A DNA stretch of 64,000 nt from Haliscomenobacter sp040401995 (GTDB lineage Bacteria > Bacteroidota > Bacteroidia > Chitinophagales > Saprospiraceae): the NCBI GenBank assembly GCA_040401995.1, contig JBBANM010000022.1, positions 15,775 through 79,774 of the forward strand, in the 5' to 3' direction. Shown piece by piece: positions 43,351 through 55,300 of this stretch. The position numbers and the translations under genes were made by a program. Each line of letters opens with the position of its first letter. Positions within the stretch are counted from its first letter, which is position 1. The notes under the pieces are model-generated. The model was not told where the DNA came from, searched no databases, and saw only the letters and a program-made list of their open reading frames with translations.

Positions 43351-46300
43351 TTATCGATTTAACAAAACCATTTTCTTGGTATCCGTAAAGTTTGGCGTAT
43401 CCAAGCTGTAGTACAACACACCGGCTGCTTTCAGATCGCTTTGCTTGATGGTCACCTGGCTCCAGCCTTTGCTGTAGTTGGCCTTCAAGCGGTACACGAT
43501 TGAGCCTTTGGCATCGCGGATGGTCAAGCGCGCTTCAGATGCTTCCGGTAAGAAGAAGCCAATTTGCGTTTGTTCTGCGAATGGGTTTGGCGTGTTTTGC
43601 AACAACTCAGGACGTACCGAAGCTAGATTGCTGCTGCCGAAGTTTAACGCTACAGTGAGGAAATCTCCTGCTTCGTTGTAAGCTTCGTTAGCGGTGTAGC
43701 GTGAGCTTACTTTCAAGGCTTCGCTCAAGCTGCCAGCACCTACTGCTTTCAACTTCAAGGTGAAGAGTATAGCATCGCCATTTTCAGCACCGGCTTTGCG
43801 GTTCCAGCTGGTAGTGATGACGCCTTCGCGTTTGAACACACCAAAGTTTTCTGCTTTTGCCACCCCGTAATCGATGCCCGCAATTTCAACTTTGTTGCGA
43901 TCCAATTCCATCGTGAACTGGTAGCCTTGGATCTTCGCCAAGTCTTTAGCGCGGACGGTTACCGTGTATTCGCTACCTGCCTGGAGCGCTTGCTCTTCCG
44001 CTTGCATTTCAAGTTTGCCTACTTTACGTACTTCGGCTGCTGCTGCTGCATTCGGACTGGCATTACCGTTTACATCACCCATTTTGATCGCAATAAAGTT
44101 GGCGTTCACCTTAGCATTCAAGTTGTTGATGCTGGTAATTTCAGGGAATGCCGCTGACCATGGGTTGGTAGGATCTGGGAAGCTATAGCTAGCATCCACA
44201 AATCTCCAGCTGGTATTAGATGTAAACTTCGTATCCAAGTTCAAAATCAACTTACGTAGTAGGATCAAGTCCAGGGTAGTGATCGATTTGGAGTTGTTGA
44301 TGTCCGCTGCGATCAATTTATAAGGACTGTTCAAGATCTCGATACCCAAGATGTGTTTTTGCATCAACACCAAGTCGAAGGTGGATACCCCGTTGAGCGG
44401 GTTAGCATCCAAGTTTGGCGTTACAGAGTAGTCATAACCTTTCTGTAGACCAGTAAAGCTATACTTGCCATCTGTAGCGGTGCTCATGCTATTGATAGAT
44501 TTGCCCGAAAGCTCTACCGATACGCCTTGAACTGGTTGATTGGTTTCTGTATTGATCAAACCGGCAATTTCGCCATCTCCGCCTGCACTTCCAGCACCTG
44601 GGCAAACCTTGTTGTTGTCGCCGACAGTAATGTAAGTTACGCAGAAGTCGTCATTTCCTTTTTCATCCCAAGCGTGGATTTCAACCAAGACTTGCTTGTT
44701 TTTGTCATCACAAGATACTACCAAGCTAGTTGAGTTCACGTCTTTTGGTTTACCCACCCGGTTGATAGAGTACTTGGTGATCAGTTTCAAGCCATCCTTC
44801 GTTTCTGGTCCTTGACCGTTGCAATCGTAAGCTGGGCTAGCGATGAAATCTTTTGCCCATACGGTCATGGCGCCACTTCCTTTGCCATCAGGCATCAAGT
44901 CGGTTGACAAACCATTGATACAAATCGGTACTGGCGCCTTGCAGTCTTTCACTGTAAATGGTATCCGAGTTGGGAGGCTTAAGTTGCCGCATTCATCCCG
45001 AACGTAAACAATCAAATCATGGGTGCCTTCTGGCAAGTTTTTGATCGTTACAGTGAACGAATCCGTTGATTTGCCTACAGCACCTGAAGTCCATGTTTTG
45101 TCAAATGTTGACGGATCAACCGTTGCTCCCGCATCTTGCGTTTGGAACGGTGCGATTCTGAACAAGTGATTTTGAACCTCAATTACATTGCTGCAATTGT
45201 CTTTCGCTTTGTAGTTGATCTTCACTGTTGCCAAACATGGTTTAGAAGGATCGATACAGAACGGCGCCAATTTTGGTACTACTACCTCTGGACGTACATC
45301 ATCGTACACTTTGATGATTTGAGTATACATCCAAGAGTGGATGAAGTAATCGTGGTAGTCACCATCATAATCCCGGTAGCGACGGCGGTTGTTGGTCCAA
45401 CCTTTACAAGCCGATGTTGGATAAATCGTTTCATCGTTGCCGTTATTATCGATTACACCATCTCTTAATTTGCTTGCATCTGGACGTAGGTTCCAAGGAA
45501 TAGTATCCCGAGAAACAAAGAAAACATTGTCGCCTTCATTAAAATACTTTTCGCCTTTGTTGAAGAAGCTGGAAGCGTCGCGAGCGAGTATATAAGTTGG
45601 ATAAACCCCAAATTCACCCCATTTGCGATCCACAACATAAACGTTATCTGGATCCATAGCGTCGCCGCAACGATCATCATAAGTACACCAGTTGATTACG
45701 GTGTAGGTACGGAAGATCTTATAGCACTCGTCATCCGATGCATTGTAGCGTTTGTCGCTCACGTTTACTGCCAAGATATCACAGCCCAATTCATTGGTCA
45801 ACACCGTATCAACGATAGGTTTCTTGCAGTCCTTCTGGATCGCATCTTTAGGGAAGCAAATGTTGTATTCGTGAACTGGTAATACTGTAATGATCTGGCT
45901 ACAAACTGTTTTGACGATTCCTTTCGAAGTCTTCTTGCTCAGTGTCCAGATCCGTTCAATAGTACCGTAGCCACACTTCAAGTTTTCCTTGATAGAATAT
46001 GCAGTATCTGCTTTGGTACAAGTGTTTCCGCTCATGATCAACACATCACCCCAGATTTTAGCAGATGCTTTGGCATCTTTGATCAAAGCAAAGTTCTTAT
46101 CGGTGCACTTGATGGTAACATTCAGCGGAGGCATACAAACGATAGGAGTTTTGTCATCCAATTTCACTTTATGCCAGCAGTAGTTCTGGTTACCTACAAG
46201 GTCTTCACCCCATAGTTCCACAATCAAGCTATCTCCGTCACAGCAGTAAGCTGGGATCGTATCCATCAAAGGCGTCATCAACATCTTCGTTGCCGAAGAA

Positions 46301-49300
46301 ATCGTGAAGTATTCACTAGCATCTGCCTTTCCGTTGCGGTTAAGGTCGATGTAGTCTTCCTTGTTATCTTTAGCACCGATCTTGCCGTCTTTGTTGACAT
46401 CAATCACTCTCCAGCTCTTCAAGAAGGTAGAGAAACATCCCTCTGGTACTGGGCGGCGTACTTTGATCCACTTCAATGGACCACAGTTATCCCAGCTGCC
46501 TTCGTCCATGTTTTTAGCAGTAATATAGCCAGTGCCTACGTTATCCAGTGTAACATTGAGTTGATCATCACACTTCATAACTGGTGCAATCTTATCAACG
46601 ATGTCGATTGGCAACAGTGCTGTAGATACCGACAAACAAGCATTGCGTACAGTTACTTCTACAAACCAGTCTCCTTTCGCAGGAACTCCAGTTACTTGAT
46701 AACCTTTAGCGCAATCACCAGTAACTTTCACCCCTGGGTTTTGACGCATGATGTATACTCCCGTTGGACGCTCATCCAAATCAAGTACTGCATAGCGCTC
46801 GAACACCTGGATGCTGTAACACCAATCGGTAGTTTCATCTACTCGGAAGCTGTTCTTATTGAATACGAAGCTACCTGTGCAATCCATTGGTCCGGTAGAG
46901 AAAGTCAATACATCTCCTGGATCATAAGTAGGCGTTTCTACTTTTGGATCAGCTTTTGGCGCGCCCGCGTAACCGTTCCCGATTTTCTTGTCGTTATCGG
47001 TATCCAAAGCATAAATTACTGGAGGGGTGTCATCACCTACAATGATGATTTGCTCCCAGTTGTAGCGACCTCCTGACCAAACAGCCGAAGCATAGCAGCT
47101 GGCATCTAATGTAGGCTTGATCAAGAAGTTTGGATAACCGCGATCGGTGCTGTAACACCAGTCGAACAAGCTCCAAGAGCGAATGATTTTCTTACCACAC
47201 TTGCCTTGGCCTGTAACAAACTGAATGTTGTCTTTGTAAGAGTAAGCTATGCCGCAAATGTCTGTTGCTAACAGATATACACGTTTTCCGGAACCGTTGA
47301 TGTAATACGGAACGCCATCCGGAACACCATACTTACCAACTAGATCCTTAGGCAATACCAAGGTGTCGCCTTTAGCTAGGTTGTTTTGAACCTCGATCTT
47401 ACAAGCTGGTAATTGAATAAATGGCCGGTAGAAATCAATGTATTGAGTACACTGTGCTTTATTGTCGTTGGCGTCACGGAAGGTAAACACCCTGGTGATG
47501 CGAGCATAAACATATTTGTTGTCTGCCTGTTCTTTGCAGTCTGCGAAGTACACCACTCTATCCAGAACATTGTCCAAAATTGCGGTTCCACAAGCATCTA
47601 CCGCAGTAGCTATACCAGTATAGTAGCCATATCCGGTGTTTGTCCAAGATTTTTGAACGTTCAACACGCTATCAATGTCGGTGCAAACAAACTGATAAGT
47701 ACCACCCACTTTGCGATCGGTATTTTTCGGACAAGTAACCACTGGTGGTACTTTGTCTTCCAACTTAATGTTACCCCATACCGGGAAACAGAAGTTGGAT
47801 ACGCTTCTCACTTTGTAGATCAACTCACGATCTAGATACTGGCTCATGTCAAATGGTACGCGGTCAACCGAAGCCCACAGGGTTTGTCCAGTAAGTTTAT
47901 CCTGGATGATCACGCGGTAGTAGCTGCCCATAGGGTACTTGTTGAATCCACAAGTATCATTGAAGGTAGGCGCTACAATATCGCCGTTGACGATCGCCTT
48001 ACAGTTTGCATCCAATCCAACTACGATGTCGTTTTGGCCGGAGTTCCATTTGGTCTTCAACCAACATTCGTCGTTTTGGATGGTTTTGTCGTTTTCGTCA
48101 GCATATTTATCTCTGCCTGTAACGTTTGGTGCAGAGTAAGGTGTCTGATAAGTGCCTTTGAAACCGCGGTCAGCCACCATGCCTTCGAAGATGATACCGT
48201 CACCTGCAGTTGGGTAAGGTACACCTGCCATTGGCATTGGATCGTTAAACTCGTCGCTCAGGTCATAGACACTGATCGATTTGCCATAACGTGGACTGAA
48301 CATTCTGAAGTCGGTCAAAGGACGTTTTCCTCCCGTTTGTTTGTTGAAGCCGATTGCGCGAGCAGTCGTTGCAGCTTGCAACATCCAAGGGTATTTATCG
48401 GTCTTCGTTGGGTCAATTTCAAACTCGATTTGTACACAAAGGATAGAATCTCCTCTGAGCAAGAAATCTTTGTTTTCTGCAGTTGGCAACAACAAACGGA
48501 TGTCGTTAACGCCATCGTAGTTCGGGTTAACCGTCAACAGGTTCTTCGCTTTTGCGTTAACCGCACTAGCATAATTTACCAAAGAAGACTTCTTAACTTT
48601 AATGTTTTTCGGATTCAGCACATAAGCGCTGTCTACGATGGTAACAACAGGCTTGGTCAAGGTGTACAGCGCATTGCCGTATGCATCCTTGAGGTTGAAG
48701 AACATCTGCAAGCTATCGAGCGGAACTTCTTGTGGGTTTTTGATGCACAAGTGCGTGATCACGTTAAAGTTACCGCAAATTTGGCTAGTGGGGAAGTTAA
48801 CCCCTACGATGTCCAAGTTAGCTTCTACGTTCGGCTCGTCAACCCAGCCAATATCCACTGACTTATCCCACTGGTTGTCAGGGAATAGGGCAGTTGTAAA
48901 TGGCGAAGCGTTGTCATCGGCATCGCGTTTGCCATTTTCATTGAGTGGTCGATCATTGACCAGGACTTCCGGATCACGGCTGTTGCCATCGCGGATGCGT
49001 ACCATCGCGCCTGGGCGATTACTGGTACCTGGCAAGCCAGAGGTCAAGCCGTCGCTATCGTTGTTATCGTCAACACCTGGGTTATCCTGAAGGGTAACCA
49101 CGCGGTGTTTCGGCCAAGCATTTACAAATGTGGCGCTATCCGCTGCAAAATATTTCAATGGTAGCACGTAGTAGATACCGGGGATCAAACCGCGGAAAGA
49201 ATACAATCCGCTGTCTGCTGCTGGTGAAATACCGGTTTTAACCAATGCTCCTGGAGTATAAGTACCCACTGCCGGTGGAGCGATGGTGCGGTTGTATTGA

Positions 49301-52300
49301 ATATCGGTGATGTTACCGCCAGAAATCAAATTCTTGAAGTAACCTACTGTATCAAATACACCCGTTGCAGCATCCAAACCACCCCAGATCAATACCAGTT
49401 GTAAAGAGTCAACGACATCTTCAGTCAGATCTTGATCGCCAAATACATCGTGGTCAAACCAAGCCAAGTTGCCAATTTTAGCTACTGGAATACCGTAGTC
49501 TTCTACTTCCCCTTGTGGGTATGGGTAGCGACCAGCATCCCCGGCAACGTCATTAAAGCTAACTGGTGGATTAAATGGAAGGTTATTTTGATATGCCTTA
49601 ACATAAGGCGACTTCGTCATGTGGAAGATGTTGTTGTCAGCGCCCAAACCATTCGGGAATGCGGTAGGGAAGGAAGCTGCATAGTTCGTCCAACCCAAAC
49701 GGAAGCGCATGAATACCACGCCCGTATCAAACACCGCATCATTAGGTACGGTAAAGGCCAAGATGGTACTGTCTACTCCATTGCTGCCAGTAGCAGCCAA
49801 GGCTGGTGTTCTAGTTGGCGTACCTAAAGCTGGTACGTTGTTGGTTGACAATGCGCCAGCAGAGTTTGTCTGATGGGTGAACAACACTTTTTCAGCAGGA
49901 ATGTCCATTACGCCGTTGCCGTTCCAGTCGATGAAGGCATCGAGGTAAGCAGTACGGTTTACGTAGCCCGTACCGTTAGTACCGGTGCCTGAGGTATCTT
50001 GCGAAGTATAAGTAACTTTGATGTAAGCTTTTTCTCCAGGCAAAAGTGGAGAAAGCAAACGTACACCAGTTTCGTCGTCAGTAGTACGGGTTCCTTTTTT
50101 GAACAAACCTTGATCGTCGTCGTCGCCGCCAGCTAAGCTGCCAGCATCGGCGTCTGGTTTGCCATTCAATTCGCCGTCAACCCCTCTACCCAAGTACAGG
50201 CGAGGCTGGATGGCCGCACGTGCGCCAAACTTACCGCTGAACTTCGCATCCATTGAGTCGCGCAAAGTCTGATAGTAAGAGCCTTTCTTCTGAACTGTTG
50301 TTGGAAGATCGCCATAGTCAAATCCTGCATAACCAAAGTCGCGTGTTTCATCGTACTGGTTATCCGGGAAGTTGTTCAAAGCGTCGGCTGATGGAGGCAA
50401 GTTATTACCGGCCACCAAGCCACCTACGTCGTTGCGTTCGTTTTCATCCAAACACAAGTTCATTGGGTTGGTGATGGTGAACGTATCGGCAGTGATGCGG
50501 TTGTCGATCAACAAGTCGTCGCCATTGCTGTTATCGTCGATGCAGGCATCGTCAGATGGGTCAGGGTTGTTGAAAGTAGCCGTCATACCAGCTGGATCGG
50601 ATACAATGATCCGGTAAACTGGATTTGGGATACCCGAAGGATCTACGTTGCCAATCAATCCGCAGAAATAGTAGCGGCCATTGGCATCAGTAGTATCAAG
50701 GTAAGTGAATTCGTATGGGTCGCCATTATTCAAAATGCCATCAGCACCCGCAAATTCCAATTTGATTGGAACGTTGGCAATACCAGGCTCGAGGTCGTCT
50801 TGGAAACCATCATAGTCGCGGTCTTCAAATACAAGGTTACCTACTTTTGACAAGGCAATGAAATAATCTTCTACTTCACCGTAAGGGATGATACCGCCCG
50901 GTACTGTGCTGTTGCCCGCGCCCGGTTGTGGATCAGGGAAGTTCAAGTTAGGAGCCAAAATTCCGTTTGGTCCCAATTGTGGATCGTAACTAAGGCGGAA
51001 ACGTGCCAAAATATTGCCGTTGTTGTATTTCACATCGGCAGGAACTTTGAAGGTCAATGTGATCGAGTCAGTAGCTGAAGTGAGGTAGCTCATCTCCAAC
51101 TTCACCGCTTGGGTGTTGGCCTCCAAAAGGTTAGGCACGACTTTTCCATCCAGTTTATTGAAAATGATGTGTTCGTTGGCGTCAATGATGCCAGCGCCAT
51201 TATCAAAGTCGCCATCACCGTTCCAGTCGATCCAAGCATGCAAGTAAGCATCTGGACCGTTGAAGTTTAATTTAGCCGAGTATTTAACCGAGATGATCGC
51301 GTCATAACCCGCTACCATCGGCGTCAAGAATTTGATACCGTCTTCGTCATCGCCACAAACATTGGTTGAATCGTGGAATGGCCATCTGCGACCCTGTGAT
51401 GGATCGTATGGGAAGTTAGGATAATTTTTAAAGTTGGCAATTGGGTCATCACCGCCACCATCTGGGCCTGGTTTGAATTCAGAACCAGCATCCTGGTCAG
51501 GCTGACCGAGCCATTCTACATCTTGGCAAGTACCCAAACGTAGATCTGGAGTAACAATATGCTTAGGTCCTTCTGGCTTGGTGCCATTTTCAGTTGTTGT
51601 GAATTTGGTTACTGATGGGTTGTTGCCTGATTCGGCCAAATCGCCGAGGTCAAGACCCACATAACCGAAGTCGATGCGTTGTTCTACTTTATTATCCGGG
51701 TAACCTTCCAACTCGTTGGGATCCAACAATTGTGGGTTGCCTTGATCAAGGATACCTTCTTCGTCGGTTCCGATCAGACCTTCCAACATTTTAAATTGCT
51801 GGCTTTTTGACTGGCGACGTTCGCCGCTCAAATAATCCCATGGATTTTTTAGTGGCTTACCATCGCTATCACGGTCTTCTTCGGTTACATTTTTGATCCA
51901 GTCAAAACGAGTTGGTGTAAGTCCGAAGGTATCAAGGGCAATGATTTGGTAGTAACCTTCAATCATACCCGTGAACGTATACAAACCTTTGGCATTGGTA
52001 AAGGTATCAATCACAAAGTCATCGATGATATCAGCACCGGCGCCAAGCGAAGCCAAGGTATCCGGTGCATAATTGGTTTTTTGAGTCACCTCATCACAAG
52101 TACCGTTTAATGGGTTGATCCCACCAAAACGCAACACCACCCGTACGTTTTTAATACCCAACTGGATTTCCTCAGCGTCTTGGAAACCGTTGTTGTTGCG
52201 ATCTTCCCAAACTAGGTTACCCAATTTGAATACTGGTACATAATAATCTTCCACTTCACCGTCAACAGCTACACCGTTTGCACTTGGAGCAGCATTAAAG

Positions 52301-55300
52301 TCTACATCCGTCGTCAAACGGAAGCGGAAAAATGCGTTTCCGCCCTTGAAGGTAGCGCTAGCTGGCACGTAGAAAGAAATCGGCTGGTTTAAAACCGCAG
52401 AGTTGGCAGGCAAAGTATACGTGGTAGCCAAATCTAAAATACCGTCGTTCGTCCAGTCGGTGTAAATGTACAGTTTAGCAGGTACGTTTGTACCGTTGCG
52501 TCCGGTAAAGGCAACTCTTGAAGTGTAACCAGGTACCAATGGCGTAAGGAACTTAATGCCGTCTTCATCATCAGGCCCTGCTTGTGGGTTCTGATCGTCG
52601 CCAGTGCTTTTGGCATTTGGCTGACCATCAACTTCTGTGTCCAGGTTAGTACCTATGTATACTAAAGGTACAACTGGAACACCATGACGTGCGCCATTGC
52701 GAGCACGGAATGTTTGATAGTCGCTTGGTGCAGTTCCTGCAGTCAAGTCAGGTAAATCACCATAATCAAGCGCGCGAACTTCAACTACAAAGTCTTCCAC
52801 TTCACCGTCGATGGCTTTGCCATACGCATCAATAATTGAACCAGTTGTTGTACGAATACGTACACCGATGGAATCTGATTTGGCTAGTAATGGAATAGTT
52901 AAATCAAAATCGATGTTACCATTAAAGTTGGCGGGAACGGGTCTAGAAACCTGCTCGCCAGCATCCACAAAATCCCCATCTGAGTTCCAGTCAATATAAG
53001 CCCATACGGTAGCTGCTTTATCCGAAGAGTTGTTAACGATCGGAATGCGTAGGCGAATCGGTTCGCTAGAAAGTAAAGGATAAGGGGTATTGGTAGTTGG
53101 ATTCAAGAAATTAGCGGGTGATAAATCTTCATCATCGATAAAGATATTGTCGTCGCCATTGGCCAAGTGGGTTGGCTTGCCGTCTTTTTCAGCATCCGGA
53201 GGCGTTGCTCCGATATACAAGGAATTTTTGTAGTTCTTTACTGGACTTGGATCTACATCAATATAACGAATCCGGTGGTTAGGACCAGAAACACCGCCAG
53301 CTACATCCGTGATGTATTTTGGCTCTTCTAAATCCGCCCAATCATACAATAATAGGTCTGAACTGATGTAGTCTTCTACTTCACCATCTTGTGCCAATCC
53401 CTGAGGTGATGGATTAGCATCGGTGGTGAAACGGAAACGGAAAGTGGCTTTGTCGCCATTGTAATCCGCATTCAACGGCATCGTAAAGGTCAACTGACGC
53501 GTTACAGTCCCCGCAGCAACAACTGCATCGCCAGGTACGGTGAATACAACCGGAATTGGATCAATCGTATTGATACCGTCATTGTTGAAATCGGCATACA
53601 AATAAAGCGTCGCAGATTTTGTGCTGTTGTTGGTAGCAGTAAACTCAATCGTTGCTGGCTGACCAGGAATCAATGGTGACGTGATGAACTTGATGCCATC
53701 TTCATCATCAAAATTGATGTTGTTTTTGTCGTCGCCATCGCCCAAGATAGAAGGTACGCCATCTGATTCGGTATCTATTTTTTGACCCAAGAATACCAGC
53801 GGAGTACCCGGTACTGCGTGGCGGGCGCCATTATCAGCACGGCGGGTCTGGTAGTCGTCTACTTTAGCAACCGTACCATTATTAGTAGCATCTGGCAAGT
53901 CGCCATAATCCAAGCTTTGGAAATCCATCAAGAAATCTTCCACTTCCCCATCAGGTGCTGGGCCATAGGCATCAAACACTTGACCGGTCGTTAAACGTAC
54001 CCGTACACCAATTACATAAGAAGTAGGTAATTGAGGTACGGTAAGGTTGAAAACGAAAGAGTTGGTATATGGCGTTGGGATAACTGTTGAGTTTGCTTGA
54101 GCAGCTGGCAACACATCCCGATCATAACGCTCGGTAGCGTTGTTGAAAACTCCGTCGCCATCCCAGTCGATGAATACCGACAACTTAGCTGGTTGTGGAA
54201 CATTATTGGTTACTGGAACAGTCAAGGTTACTGGTTCGCCAGCAATCAATTTGCCGCTGAAGCTAGCAAGAGACAAATCTTCATCTGCAGTTCCATTGGC
54301 GTTGTCATCTACCTGACCATCAACTTCTGCATCAGCAGGAGTTGCGCCGATATACAACGCAGGTACCAATTGCGTAGCTGGAGAAGGATCATTATCAACC
54401 AAATCAGCCCGGTGGCTTGGGCCAACCAAACCGCCTGCCAAATCGGTCGCATAACGTGGCTCAGGCAAATCGCCAAAGTCGTTGAGGTGGTAAGTAATGC
54501 ACAATTCTTGCTCGGCAGATGGTGCAAAAACAATACCGTTGAATTGGTAAACTGGAATCTCAAAATCTGTACCGGAAAGGGTTAAACCGATTTCAAATTT
54601 ACCATCAGCAAGCAATCTGCGTTGTGCATCGATTACCGCTTGAGCGCCTAAATCTGTCAATGCACCAGTTGCATTAGAGCCGATTACAAAATCGTTGTAT
54701 TTGGTATCAAAAAGATCGTCAAATATAGGACTGGTGAAACCTACATACGGTGCATAATTTTTATCGTTGACTTGGGTGATGTCAAACTTAAGATCTCCCG
54801 CAGCGCCAGTATTATTGCTATTGTTGATGTCGATGTCACATACCTGGGTAAACCCGCCTTGAATTGATTTGGGGCGGAATTCTACCTTATCAATGGTCGC
54901 ATTTTTGGGAATCGCCGATAAGTCAAATTGAACATAACCGCGCATCTCCACTTTTTCATTTGGATTGGGTGGTGTTGCTTTGGTTTGACGGATACGACCT
55001 ACCGCAATTGCAGCTTTGTCTTCATCAATTAAGTCAGGGGTAGCACAAGTCCCATCGGTCACTTGCTGGAAATAACCACCTTTGACTCCTTTATTGCCAC
55101 ATGCTACGGTTTGACGTGGTTTTCCGCCAATACCATCTGGTCTTGGCGGTCCAACCAGTGGGCAAGAGTTGATGATATTTGATGGGCAACCAGTTCCATT
55201 GTTATTGGTTACTTTGATTTCCGTGTAATCGCCAATACCAAGACCGGTGATGTCATAAGGAAGTGAAATATTAGTCAGGGATACCAATGTTCCATTTGGA

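Noticed and set aside
47884..48861. 325-codon open frame on the plus strand inside the giant gene
   Set aside because: It is antisense to a continuous, domain-rich 4,970-codon frame, its translation has no recognisable domain, and many similar plus-strand frames occur along the same gene from codon bias.
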